Of a stretch of 64,000 nucleotides of DNA, positions 53,601 through 61,510 are shown in pieces. The DNA is from JAMLHH01 sp964653095 (GTDB taxonomy: Bacteria; Bacteroidota; Bacteroidia; Chitinophagales; JADIYW01). The first letter of the stretch is position 1; each line of letters starts with the position of its first letter. Below the pieces are notes generated by a model, which did not search any database, had not been told where the DNA came from, and saw nothing but the letters and a program-made list of their open reading frames with translations. The position numbers and the translations under genes are program-made. The stretch is from contig CAZZEH010000003.1 in assembly GCA_964653095.1 (NCBI GenBank), forward strand, positions 62,001 to 126,000, written 5' to 3'.

Positions 53601-55086
53601 TGAAATTGCGGTAGCCGACTCAAGAGTTATTCCATTTGAACAAAAATTAAAAATTACCGAAGGCGGTCTGATTGACATTCTGGAAAATGCAACCGTCATA
53701 TTGAACAATGACAGTTCATTTCACACTATCCAAAATGCTTATGTGGAAATACTCGACAGCAATATGATGAAAGGAAACGGAGAAATTGTTTTATCGGGAA
53801 ACAATCAGGAAAGCATCATCCAAATTAATTCCTTCAAAACAGTTGAAGAAATAGAAAGGGACAAGAAAAAGGAGATAAAAACTTATTACAATGAAGCTTC
53901 CGGATTTATCGAAGAGGAAGATCGCTTTAAACTGTCCGACAACATGTACTACAAAGGAAAAGTTTTTTTCAACTCATTAAGCAGCAAAATCAATTTGGAC
54001 GGATTTGCGAAGCCACAATTTGCCACCATTCCCCAGACAGACTGGTTTAAGATTGAACAAAGTTTGGACCTGAATAAATCCTCGCTTGAAATAGATTCGC
54101 TGAAAAATGAACTCGGGCAGCCTGTGTACACCGGGCTTTTCCTGGATATGTACGATTTTCAGATTTATCCGAGAATTATCCAGTCTAAGGAAAGTGTTTC
54201 GGACAGACCCCTGTATCTCGCATCGGGCTATATGAAAAATGACTCTAAAAAAAGTTCAGATATTCTGTTTGGAAGTATTGAGAGTCTTGACAAGCGGGAT
54301 GGTCTTTCAAGCCTGCTGAGATATAATGATTCGACAGCCCGCATTGCAATAAGAGGATTTTTTCCTTTAGCAGATTTAGCACCTAATCTGTCCGGTTTTT
54401 ATGGTCAGACCGAATTTAAAGAGAATCAGACCGAGCCGCTTACCATACGCGGTGCTCTCTCAATAGATTTTATGTTTTTGCCTGAGATACAAAGGCTGGT
54501 TTCCCGTTTCATAAACGATATGCACTTCAATGGAAAAACTTTAAACCTGATTAAAAACACAGCGCACAGCAATGCTATTATCCGCAATATCCCACAGAGC
54601 AAAGAGGCCTATTTTATCCGACAGGACATGGAAGAATCCAACATACTCAATCTGCCTTTAGACTATCCTTTTAATACAGTTTTCAGTGATGTAAAACTAA
54701 CCTTTGATGCATACGAAGGAACGTTTAAGTCAATTGACACACTAAACATGCTGGCTTTTGCCGGAACTCCGTTTATACAAAAAATACAGGGATATCTTGA
54801 GATTGGACCAAGGCAGAATCACGATTTTATAAACCTGTACCTAAGTACTGCAAATGGGCAATGGATGTTTATCCGATATATTAATGGTGAAATGTCAATT
54901 ATCAGTTCAGATGCCCAGTTTAATACGTCTTTGGAGCAGGTTAAAGAAAAAGACAGAACATTAAAATCAGGAAAAGATATTATCTATCAGATTTCATTGT
55001 CCAATCCAAGTCTAAAAGATAATTTTGTATCAAGAATAGAAAGTTTCAAAGAAAGTTTACCAACAAATCAAACTGAGAAAGAATGA
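50608..55086 (+). CDS. Giant secreted protein of unknown function, 1492 residues
   Basis: Very long protein with a signal peptide (ends KGSTAQ). Residues about 25-170 are mainly helical. The remaining 1300 residues consist of short strands with repeated themes such as NLNIYSDSILF, KFNFYSDSILFDYD and FKIYSNLDNVF, in which a ligand-like strand is followed by SDS-IL-F. This suggests a repeated beta-structure, perhaps a long groove or solenoid. No catalytic motif, lipobox or sorting domain was seen. It overlaps prmA by 8 nt and an M48 protease gene by 4 nt, so the three are coupled in one operon. It looks conserved and constitutive rather than accessory. Confidence 0.7.
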   Translation: MNKYISILLCTFLLLHKGSTAQTLKSFPDNDREFVQTLSTYLASNKRPQSVEAGEWVKQFLLSKNSPENIQLIRQTTNLMLERRIPLWPGFYNYIQYLKAADNNQDIDLQIVHKNHQLLHQFLKQNESDSKKNFNFYLDYLTNHYKNRALYSDKNKLWDASAPYKIETENGLPVYVFPKITLSGTTLKDTLTIFETQGKFYPFENVWKSNSGKITWERVGFDGQNVYATFGAYELDLSSPELNLDTATFHFKPFSQSVIQGKFADRLSTSQAVASSYPQLTSFDKVPFQISEEVKIESGIQLEGKKLFATSTGRAEPARLKLLNTQKEKILESEANRYMITDFKQIDAQGVKVNFCFMDSTSIFHPSSALSYNLDSKNLKITREAKSDARIPFVAPYFKMNLYVDQFEWVIGTDYIDMNSTITLAKLPSFFESFDYYVPGADAKYQQLLSVDPIESLAYYCESLGVDRITINEVSRAWNAGNYKSIESLVFKMMEDGYLYYDRETGMVDVYNKLFLHAKIRKDDQVNYDNIRLSAMTKGKAGKVLLKDKKLEIYGVEATNFIPKGNITLNPSSDTVYVSKNRDLVYQGMLTAGKFNFYSDSILFDYDAYSFRLDNIDSMLIMVPLDVTDSKGNQYYTEINTPIKNISGKIYIADPDDRNKSNQYTRYPYFDCNDTSTVTFNSGKFGDRYSPEQFKFKIHPFVLENLNTYNTDSIKLKGSLQTENIFEPFDTYISITEDRTLGLNIETGNEGKTIYNGKALFNGNIILDQNGLTAKGVISKHNLNIYSDSILFLPDSVYAVVSKWETIESDKKIYPIITAAESNFSWIPPQDSAFVEITSENDVLAYQNQARLEGGFYFLDKELKFSGDVSLSESTFKSDAVTLNTDNLNIRNTPFKIYSNLDNVFNSGQTDVSIDFNSMQAQVHTLNDTISSYPFNNIETNHDSFVWDIGKKSINIESAEVSDKYYEFTGQKFKGIRLKARQSIFDTESKIISLDGISEIAVADSRVIPFEQKLKITEGGLIDILENATVILNNDSSFHTIQNAYVEILDSNMMKGNGEIVLSGNNQESIIQINSFKTVEEIERDKKKEIKTYYNEASGFIEEEDRFKLSDNMYYKGKVFFNSLSSKINLDGFAKPQFATIPQTDWFKIEQSLDLNKSSLEIDSLKNELGQPVYTGLFLDMYDFQIYPRIIQSKESVSDRPLYLASGYMKNDSKKSSDILFGSIESLDKRDGLSSLLRYNDSTARIAIRGFFPLADLAPNLSGFYGQTEFKENQTEPLTIRGALSIDFMFLPEIQRLVSRFINDMHFNGKTLNLIKNTAHSNAIIRNIPQSKEAYFIRQDMEESNILNLPLDYPFNTVFSDVKLTFDAYEGTFKSIDTLNMLAFAGTPFIQKIQGYLEIGPRQNHDFINLYLSTANGQWMFIRYINGEMSIISSDAQFNTSLEQVKEKDRTLKSGKDIIYQISLSNPSLKDNFVSRIESFKESLPTNQTEKE

Positions 55087-55880
55087 AAAAGTTTATATCT
55101 GTATTCCTTTTAACTCTTATAATTGTTGCCTGTTCCAGAGTACCTGTTACCAACAGAAAACAATTTAATTTAGTAGCCGATTCTGAGATGAATGCCATGA
55201 GTCTGGCGAGTTATAATGAGTTTCTATCCGTCAACAAAGGAAAGATACTTACTACCGGCACCGAAGTAGAAGTTGTCAAAAGAATAGGGAGCAGAATTAC
55301 CAGAGCCGTAGAGGGTTATCTGAAAGCCAATAACTTAGAAAAGGAAATCAAAAATTTCGAATGGGAATTTAATGTAGTCAATGACAATACAGTCAATGCA
55401 TGGTGTATGCCCGGGGGAAAAGTGGTTGTTTACACGGGCATCTTTAAAATAGCTGAAACCGAATCAGAGTTGGCAGTAGTCATGGGACACGAAATTGCTC
55501 ACGCTGTGGCCAAACACGGCAATGAACGAATGAGTCAGGGGCTAATCCAGCAATTCGGAGGAACCGTGCTGAGTCAGGCACTCTCACAAAAATCTGAACT
55601 GACCAAAAACCTGTTTTTGACCGCATACGGAGTCGGTTCAAACCTGCTCGGAGTACTGCCTTACTCCAGACTTCATGAATCAGAAGCCGACAAACTCGGG
55701 CTGGTTTTCATGGCTATGGCAGGCTATAACCCCGAAGCTGCTATTACATTCTGGGAAAAGATGTCGCAGGACGGTCAGTCTGTACCCGAATTTATCAGTA
55801 CACATCCGTCAGATGCCACGCGCATAAACAAGATTAAAGAGTTTCTTCCTGAGGCTCTTAAATACTACAATGCCCAATAA
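55083..55880 (+). CDS. M48 family zinc metalloprotease lipoprotein
   Basis: Protein of 265 residues with a lipobox ending IIVAC (C17). The zinc site is VVMGHEIAHAVAKHG with H136, E137 and H140, and the third ligand is the glutamate in HESEADKLG (about 201). VNAWCMPGGKVVVYTGIF is the typical M48 edge-strand segment. It resembles the outer-membrane-associated LoiP/YcaL-type proteases that clear misfolded envelope proteins. The ATGA overlap with the 1492-residue gene suggests it may process or quality-control that product. Confidence 0.92.
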   Translation: MKKFISVFLLTLIIVACSRVPVTNRKQFNLVADSEMNAMSLASYNEFLSVNKGKILTTGTEVEVVKRIGSRITRAVEGYLKANNLEKEIKNFEWEFNVVNDNTVNAWCMPGGKVVVYTGIFKIAETESELAVVMGHEIAHAVAKHGNERMSQGLIQQFGGTVLSQALSQKSELTKNLFLTAYGVGSNLLGVLPYSRLHESEADKLGLVFMAMAGYNPEAAITFWEKMSQDGQSVPEFISTHPSDATRINKIKEFLPEALKYYNAQ

Positions 55881-56551
55881 TGAAATTCCTCAGGTATATG
55901 AAACCGATAAGTTACCTTTTGGAGATACCTGTGGAAAAAAGACACAGCCAATACAGCGGCACACTAAAAGTCTCGCTGCACATGGGTGAGTGGAAACTTT
56001 CTTCTTATAATGCGATATACTCATTCGGTAAATATTACAGCTCATACCAGATAGCTTTCAAAAAACTAAAAATTGGAAAGTTCCCGGCAAAAAATGTGTT
56101 GCTGCTCGGTATCGGTTTGGGCAGTATCATCAAACTGCTGTTAGAACATCCGACCATTCAACATGTGTCGGCCATTGACATAGATCCGGAAATAATTGAT
56201 TTAGCCAAGAAATACTGGCCGGATATGAATCAAAAATTTAATACGGATTTTTTTAATGACGATGCAATCAACTGGCTTGAAACCTATAATAAAGACCAGC
56301 AGTTTGATTTAATCCTGTCTGATATATTTATTGATGACCAAACGCCTGAGAAATTTCTGACCGAAAAATACCTATATCTTATAAAAGAACGGTTAAGTCC
56401 AAAGGGAATGTTTATTTTCAGCAGAATAAATTTCACTTCCGCACAACAGAATGACAACGCAGATTATGAAGACACATTCAAGAAAGTATTTCCGAATTAT
56501 CAGGTGATGCCGTCAAAATACAATCTGATGTTTATAACTCCTAAACAGTAA
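55880..56551 (+). CDS. Spermidine synthase-like methyltransferase-fold protein
   Basis: Protein of 223 residues with a Rossmann core: VLLLGIGLGSIIKLLLEHP (motif I), VSAIDIDPEIIDLAKKYWPD (acidic loop), NDDAINWLETYN and FDLILSDIFIDD. This order follows spermidine synthase-like proteins (SpeE fold), but the N-terminal domain is short and the polyamine-binding residues are not clear, so it could be a methyltransferase of this fold. It shares one base with the upstream M48 gene (TAATG). Confidence 0.75.
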   Translation: MKFLRYMKPISYLLEIPVEKRHSQYSGTLKVSLHMGEWKLSSYNAIYSFGKYYSSYQIAFKKLKIGKFPAKNVLLLGIGLGSIIKLLLEHPTIQHVSAIDIDPEIIDLAKKYWPDMNQKFNTDFFNDDAINWLETYNKDQQFDLILSDIFIDDQTPEKFLTEKYLYLIKERLSPKGMFIFSRINFTSAQQNDNADYEDTFKKVFPNYQVMPSKYNLMFITPKQ

Positions 56552-56552
56552 A

Positions 56553-56939
56553 ATGAAAGACTATAAAAAATATTTTATCCTGCACGAAGAACCGGAGATT
56601 GTCTATAAGGCATTGACTACAGAGATTACGATACAACTTTGGACCGGTGAATCGGCTGTTATGTCCGATGAACCGAATACTGAGTTTGAGCTTTTTGGAG
56701 GTGCTATATGCGGGATGAACTTAGAGTTTGAGAAAGATAAAAAAATTGTTCAGGAATGGTACTTTGGAGAAACGGACACACCTTCTATTGTTACCATAAA
56801 ACTTCATCCACACAAAAAAGGTACTTCCGTCGAACTCAGTCATACCAACATTCCCGACGAAGCTTATGATAATATCACAGAAGGCTGGAAGGAAGACTAT
56901 TTTGGTGCATTAATCGAATTCTATTCTGACCAAGAATAA
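56553..56939 (+). CDS. START-like SRPBCC domain protein
   Basis: Small protein of 128 residues with the SRPBCC/AHSA1-like layout. Helix-grip segments include EEPEIVYKALTTEITIQLWTG, FELFGGAICGMNLEFEKDKK, IVQEWYFGETDTPSIVTIKL and TSVELSHTNIPDEAYDNITE. This is the Bacteroidota START-like family in which VYxALTxExxIxxWTG opens the domain. Ligand and partner are unknown. It follows the SpeE-like gene by 1 nt, in operon order. Confidence 0.8.
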   Translation: MKDYKKYFILHEEPEIVYKALTTEITIQLWTGESAVMSDEPNTEFELFGGAICGMNLEFEKDKKIVQEWYFGETDTPSIVTIKLHPHKKGTSVELSHTNIPDEAYDNITEGWKEDYFGALIEFYSDQE

Positions 56940-56980
56940 TTTCCTGTTGCGTATCTTTAGACAACACAAATTATAGAATT

Positions 56981-57832
56981 ATGCAAATCGCATCTTCTGA
57001 ACTTATCCTCAATGAGGATGGAAGTATATATCACTTAGGATTAAAACCCGGAGAAGTGGCTCCAATGATTATTACAGTCGGAGACCCGGACAGAGTACCC
57101 AAGGTTTCACAATACTTTGACTCGATAGAACACAAAGTCAGCAGGCGGGAATTGGTCACTCATACCGGATACTTGAGCGACAAGCGCATCAGTGTCATTT
57201 CTACCGGAATGGGTACGGACAATATCGATATCGTTTTAAACGAATTGGATGCACTTTTTAACATTGATTTCGATACAAGAACTATTAAGCAGGAACTCAC
57301 TTCGCTCAGGATTATTCGGCTCGGTACGTCAGGTACGATTCAGGAAGATATTCCCTTGGGCACGATACTAATTAGTGAACTTGCAATAGGTTATGACGGC
57401 CTGCTCGGTTATTATACAATACCACCTCACAGATTTACCGGATTCAAAGCACCCGATATAGGAGGCGTTAAGGGTTATGTGGTACCCGGCTCAAAAATGC
57501 TGCTTGACCGCATTGGGAAAGATTACATCAAAGGTGTCACTTATACCGCCGCCGGTTTTTACGCGCCTCAGGGAAGAAAACTCAGGGCTGATGTTACCGC
57601 AGAAAATCTAATAGAAAATTTAAAGAATATCACTTTGCCCGGAAACAGAAAAGTTACAAATATAGAGATGGAAACTTCCGGTCTGTATGGTTTGGGATAT
57701 GCTTTAGGGCATGAAGTGATTTCTATCAGTGTCATTTTAGCCGATCGCGTACACGGAGAATTTCATCCTGACCCAGATGTAGTCATACGAAAAATGTTAG
57801 AAGATTGTCTGGATAAAATCAGAGCCTTTTAA
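56981..57832 (+). CDS. Nucleoside phosphorylase (uridine phosphorylase-like)
   Basis: Protein of 283 residues in the PNP/UDP family. The phosphate loop GDPDRVPKVSQYFD, the glycine strand ISVISTGMGTDNIDIVLNEL, RIIRLGTSGTIQEDIPLGT and the nucleobase-ribose segment TNIEMETSGLYGLGYALGHE are present. This family cleaves nucleosides with phosphate to give ribose-1-phosphate and base in salvage. The E-M-E segment marks ribose binding. The base preference (uridine or other) cannot be fixed from sequence alone. Confidence 0.85.
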   Translation: MQIASSELILNEDGSIYHLGLKPGEVAPMIITVGDPDRVPKVSQYFDSIEHKVSRRELVTHTGYLSDKRISVISTGMGTDNIDIVLNELDALFNIDFDTRTIKQELTSLRIIRLGTSGTIQEDIPLGTILISELAIGYDGLLGYYTIPPHRFTGFKAPDIGGVKGYVVPGSKMLLDRIGKDYIKGVTYTAAGFYAPQGRKLRADVTAENLIENLKNITLPGNRKVTNIEMETSGLYGLGYALGHEVISISVILADRVHGEFHPDPDVVIRKMLEDCLDKIRAF

Positions 57833-57863
57833 CTATTTGTGAATTTTCCAGTACTTTTAATCA

Positions 57864-58487
57864 ATGGACTCACCCGAATTAATTTCACAGTTTCAGGCTT
57901 CCCCGGATTTAATCAAAAAACTGTATCAGTACAGTATCATTAAACAATATACTGCCGGAGAAACTATTCTGAGCGAATATTCTTATACCCGTTCCATTCC
58001 TATTGTCACAAAAGGCGCTATGAGAATTATTCGTACCGAGGAGGACGGAAAAGAAATTCTGCTGTATTATATCCAGCCCGGTGAAGGCTGTATTATTTCA
58101 CTGTCAGATGCTATCCATAACGAAATAAGTAAAATTCGGGCAGAAGTGGAAGAAGATGTAGAAGTGCTGTTTCTCCCTGTCACCAAGTTTCACGAACTGG
58201 TTAAAGAATACCCGGTTTGGCTGGATTATATTTTAAATCTTTATCACAAACGCTTTGAAGATTTACTGGAAATGATAAATGAAATTTCTTTCAAAAAAGT
58301 AGATGAGCGGTTGCTGAATTTACTGCAAAAGAAAATTGAATTAAAACAGTCCAATACTCTGCAGATTACACACGAACAACTGGCCAACGAATTGGGTACT
58401 GCACGGGTGGTAGTCTCCAGACTGCTCAAGCAATTAGAAGATTCAGGAGCAGTAAAATTGGGAAGAAATAAAATTACTGTGCTTTAA
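57864..58487 (+). CDS. Crp/Fnr family transcriptional regulator
   Basis: Protein of 207 residues with an N-terminal cyclic-nucleotide-binding-like barrel (AGETILSEYSYTRSIPIVTK, EDGKEILLYYIQPGEGCIIS) and a C-terminal winged HTH (HEQLANELGTARVVVSRLLK, DSGAVKLGRNKITVL). It has no cysteine cluster for iron-sulfur binding like FNR and no perfect cAMP pocket, so the effector is unknown. Its 3' end overlaps the convergent pgeF gene by 4 nt. Targets cannot be predicted from the window. Confidence 0.88.
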   Translation: MDSPELISQFQASPDLIKKLYQYSIIKQYTAGETILSEYSYTRSIPIVTKGAMRIIRTEEDGKEILLYYIQPGEGCIISLSDAIHNEISKIRAEVEEDVEVLFLPVTKFHELVKEYPVWLDYILNLYHKRFEDLLEMINEISFKKVDERLLNLLQKKIELKQSNTLQITHEQLANELGTARVVVSRLLKQLEDSGAVKLGRNKITVL

Positions 58488-59242
58488 CCCTTCATTCCTA
58501 CAACAGCTAACATTCGACCTGTGGTACCGTTTTCTTTTCGGTATGAAAAATAAAGGTCATTATTCAAAAAAGTGGAATAAGGAGAAATTTCTATATTTTC
58601 CGAAAGTACTCCAACTTCAATCAGTTGCCGTTTATTGGCCTCTTTCAGGTCTATATGCGGTTTGTCCGTACCTTTAAAATAATGCACTACCTCCCGATCA
58701 AATTTCGCTGCGACCTCCTCTCCCACTTCAAAACTTTCAGTATCAATACAAGTACCTATAAACGATACGCAATCTTTCGTATGGGTTCCGAAACAGCGAT
58801 TCATTTCAGACAAGACCTTTTGTACAATTCTCCCGGCTGTACCTCTCCAGCCCGCATGTGCCGCTCCTACTGATTGAGTCTTTGAATCATAAATCAGAAC
58901 CGGAGTACAGTCCGCTATACCAATCGTCAGAAATGTATTTTTCCTGTTTGTAACAAATGCATCAAAATCACTGCAATACATACCCTCCTCCACTTTCAGC
59001 ACTTCAGTTCCATGTACCTGTAGCCCTCCTGCAATCTGGTCGGGGCGTACCCCAATTCTTTCAAAAAATAAATGCCGGTTAGTCTGTACGTGCTCAGGTA
59101 CATCCTTTGTATTTATCCCAAGATTCAGACTATGATAAGGCGAATTACTGACACCGCCAATCCGCCGGCTCTCCAGCATAATTAAATTAGGGAACCGCTG
59201 CATAAATGTCGAAGCAAAAAAGCAGTCTGTCTCTATCGGCAC
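58484..59242 (-). CDS. pgeF: Peptidoglycan editing factor (PgeF/YfiH, laccase domain)
   Basis: Protein of 252 residues of the YfiH/CNF1 family. Landmarks are GGVSNSPYHSLNLGI, QVHGTEVL (zinc-ligand histidine), ADCTPVLIYD (ligand cysteine), AAHAGWRGT (ligand histidine) and IGTCIDTESFEVG, followed by the C-terminal YSTFLNNDLYFSYRKENG. PgeF acts in the cytoplasm and removes misincorporated serine-containing UDP-MurNAc peptides. The three-residue metal site is intact. Convergent with the Crp-type gene. Confidence 0.92.
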   Translation of the reverse strand: MPIETDCFFASTFMQRFPNLIMLESRRIGGVSNSPYHSLNLGINTKDVPEHVQTNRHLFFERIGVRPDQIAGGLQVHGTEVLKVEEGMYCSDFDAFVTNRKNTFLTIGIADCTPVLIYDSKTQSVGAAHAGWRGTAGRIVQKVLSEMNRCFGTHTKDCVSFIGTCIDTESFEVGEEVAAKFDREVVHYFKGTDKPHIDLKEANKRQLIEVGVLSENIEISPYSTFLNNDLYFSYRKENGTTGRMLAVVGMKG

Positions 59243-59251
59243 AGTATCTGA

Positions 59252-59758
59252 TTATTTTCTGGCTTTAACGCCCCAAGTGAAATAAAATTCGGCCACTACT
59301 TCTCCCTGCTCATTATATGCCAGAGTTTTACACTTAATTTCCTCCGACTCGAAAGTCTGACAGGTTTTCATCACTTTTTCGGCAATTTTCTGCCCTTCAT
59401 CACAGCGAAAAGTTGTTTTTCCGACCGCACGTTTGATAAACTTCGCTTCTGTAGCAACCACAAATGTAGAAACAGACGGCTTGAGCTTATTGGTGTACAT
59501 CAGTAGCATCGCCCCGCTTCCCATTTCTGCCACCATACCCAAAACTGCCCAATAAGTGGTATTAAACGGATTCTTATTCATATAGTTATAGGAAACTTCC
59601 AACTCACATTCTTCTCTGGTCAGCTTAGTCAGTTTAACTCCTGTAAACGCAGCGAGAGGCAAATCTCGAACCAGTCCTGCCTTAAAAATCACAGGGTTTA
59701 AAACCTGCCTCCGAAAAGATTGCAGCTTTTTTTCATCAAAAAAATTGTCTGTACTCAT
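59252..59758 (-). CDS. DUF4442 hotdog-fold protein
   Basis: Protein of 168 residues. Family segments are NKNPFNTTYWAVLGMVAEMG (hotdog central helix), GAMLLMYTNKLKPSVSTFVV and EAKFIKRAVGKTTFRCDEGQ. This DUF4442 pattern belongs to the thioesterase-like hotdog superfamily, but catalytic residues for thioester cleavage are not clear. It may act on acyl-CoA or an acyl-ACP. It lies 9 nt upstream of pgeF in the same operon. Confidence 0.8.
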   Translation of the reverse strand: MSTDNFFDEKKLQSFRRQVLNPVIFKAGLVRDLPLAAFTGVKLTKLTREECELEVSYNYMNKNPFNTTYWAVLGMVAEMGSGAMLLMYTNKLKPSVSTFVVATEAKFIKRAVGKTTFRCDEGQKIAEKVMKTCQTFESEEIKCKTLAYNEQGEVVAEFYFTWGVKARK

Positions 59759-59934
59759 ATGGAATCCCTATTTTATATATTGCTCATAAAAATAGAGATT
59801 TTAAATTATTAAAGAAAAATTATAAAGAGATGTCGGAGTAAAATTAAACTTGAATTAAAACTTGTTAGTTATATTCATTGAGCATCGGTCTGTTCATCCT
59901 AATCAAGAGTTATAGTTTAATGTAAAAAAATTCT

Positions 59935-59942
59935 TACTTTTG
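59935..59942 (+). promoter_or_regulatory. -7 promoter element of the cysCDN operon
   Basis: TACTTTTG is a perfect TAnnTTTG and ends 9 nt before the ATG at 59952. No convincing -33 TTG was seen at the usual distance. The site shows that the in-frame TTG at 59940 cannot be the start. Confidence 0.5.
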
Positions 59943-59951
59943 CACAACCAA

Positions 59952-60563
59952 ATGGAAAAACGAGCTACCAATATTCATCCGATTTTTGACCAATTGCTGC
60001 AACGTAGCGAACGGGAAAAAATGCTCAATCAAAAAAGTTGCGTACTCTGGATGACCGGGCTGTCCGGTTCGGGGAAAAGTACCATAGCAAAAGGACTGGA
60101 AAAGAAACTGCACAGTATGGGCTATCTCTCATACGTACTGGATGGCGACAATATCCGTTCGGGAATCAACGCCAATCTCGGATTTTCCGAAGAAGATCGG
60201 ACAGAAAATATTCGCAGAGTATCTGAAATTTCTAAACTGCTCGCAGATGCAGGAATTATTACTATCAACTGTTTTGTAAGCCCTACAGTAGATATCAGGC
60301 AGCAGGCCAAAGAAATTATCGGTCAGGGAGATTTCATAGAAGTATATATCAATGCACCGTTTGAAGTGTGTGCCCAACGGGATGTGAAAGGACTATATAA
60401 AAAAGCATTAGCCGGTGAAATCAAAAACTTTACCGGATTGGATGCACCGTTTGAAGCACCTGAAAATCCAGACATCGAAGTCAAAACGAATGAAATGAGT
60501 ATCGATGAAGCCGTAGAATCGGTTTTTCAAAAAATAACAGAAAGAATAAAATACAACAGCTGA
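59952..60563 (+). CDS. cysC: Adenylyl-sulfate kinase
   Basis: APS kinase of 203 residues that phosphorylates adenosine 5'-phosphosulfate to PAPS. The P-loop GLSGSGKS is at 36-43, then LDGDNIRSGINANLGFSEED ENIRRV, the substrate-binding segment, and CFVSPTVDIRQ. CAQRDVKGLYKKALAGEIKN and FTGLDAPFEAPENPDI complete the family pattern. The ATG at 59952 is chosen because the TTG at 59940 lies inside the promoter element. cysD follows after 10 nt. Confidence 0.95.
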   Translation: MEKRATNIHPIFDQLLQRSEREKMLNQKSCVLWMTGLSGSGKSTIAKGLEKKLHSMGYLSYVLDGDNIRSGINANLGFSEEDRTENIRRVSEISKLLADAGIITINCFVSPTVDIRQQAKEIIGQGDFIEVYINAPFEVCAQRDVKGLYKKALAGEIKNFTGLDAPFEAPENPDIEVKTNEMSIDEAVESVFQKITERIKYNS

Positions 60564-60573
60564 TTTTAAAATC

Positions 60574-61476
60574 ATGAATTACAATTTAACGCATTTAAAA
60601 GAATTGGAGTCTGAATCTATTTTCATTTTGAGAGAAGTAGCTTCACAGTTTGAAAATCCTGTTCTGCTGTTTTCAGGCGGGAAAGACTCCATTACATGCC
60701 TTCATCTCGCAAGAAAGGCTTTTTATCCTGCCAATATACCGTTTGCACTTCTGCATGTGGACACCGGGCATAACTTTCCCGAAACTATTGTATTTAGAGA
60801 CGAGTTAGTCAAAAAGCTCAACCTTAGACTAATTGTAGCCTCGGTACAGGAGGCAATCGATAAAGGCATGGTAACAGAGGAAAAAGGATATAATGCCAGC
60901 AGAAACGCCCTCCAAATTGTCCCTCTTTTGGAAGCAATAGAAGCCAACAAATTTGACTGTGCTATAGGCGGTGCACGAAGAGACGAGGAAAAAGCCAGAG
61001 CCAAAGAAAGATTTTTCTCGCATCGGGACGAGTTTGGCCAGTGGAATCCCAAAAACCAGAGAGCTGAACTGTGGAATATTTTTAACGGAAAGAAACACAT
61101 GGGTGAACACTTTAGAGTATTTCCTATTTCCAATTGGACAGAAATGGACGTGTGGCAATATATCTATCAGGAAAACATTGACTTACCTAATTTGTATTTT
61201 TCTCATAAAAGAGAAGTATTTGAGCGGGACGGACAATGGCTGGCCGTGACCGATGCCATCATGAGAAAGCCTCATGAAAAAGTGGTGGAGAAAGTAGTTC
61301 GATTCAGAACTATCGGCGATATGACCTGTACAGGCGCTGTAGAATCTGAGGCAGCAACCTTGGAAGATATCATTCAGGAAGTAGCCTCAAGCCGCACCAC
61401 AGAAAGAGGGCAGAGAGCTGACGACAAGCGTTCTGAAGCCGCAATGGAAGACCGTAAAAAGCAGGGTTATTTCTAA
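60574..61476 (+). CDS. cysD: Sulfate adenylyltransferase subunit 2
   Basis: Protein of 300 residues with the PP-loop SGGKDSI at 34-40, LLHVDTGHNFPETI, GGARRDEEKARAKERFFSHR and FPISNWTEMDVWQYI, a standard CysD pattern. It catalyses adenylation of sulfate to APS with CysN. The C-terminus RTTERGQRADDKRSEAAMED KKQGYF is the conserved tail that contacts CysN. It sits in order between cysC and cysN. Confidence 0.97.
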   Translation: MNYNLTHLKELESESIFILREVASQFENPVLLFSGGKDSITCLHLARKAFYPANIPFALLHVDTGHNFPETIVFRDELVKKLNLRLIVASVQEAIDKGMVTEEKGYNASRNALQIVPLLEAIEANKFDCAIGGARRDEEKARAKERFFSHRDEFGQWNPKNQRAELWNIFNGKKHMGEHFRVFPISNWTEMDVWQYIYQENIDLPNLYFSHKREVFERDGQWLAVTDAIMRKPHEKVVEKVVRFRTIGDMTCTGAVESEAATLEDIIQEVASSRTTERGQRADDKRSEAAMEDRKKQGYF

Positions 61477-61510
61477 TTCTGTTATTAAAAAAACGACTGA
61501 AATTTAGAAG

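Noticed and set aside
59940..59951. TTG start giving cysC four extra residues
   Set aside because: It lies within the TACTTTTG promoter element and an ATG follows at 59952.
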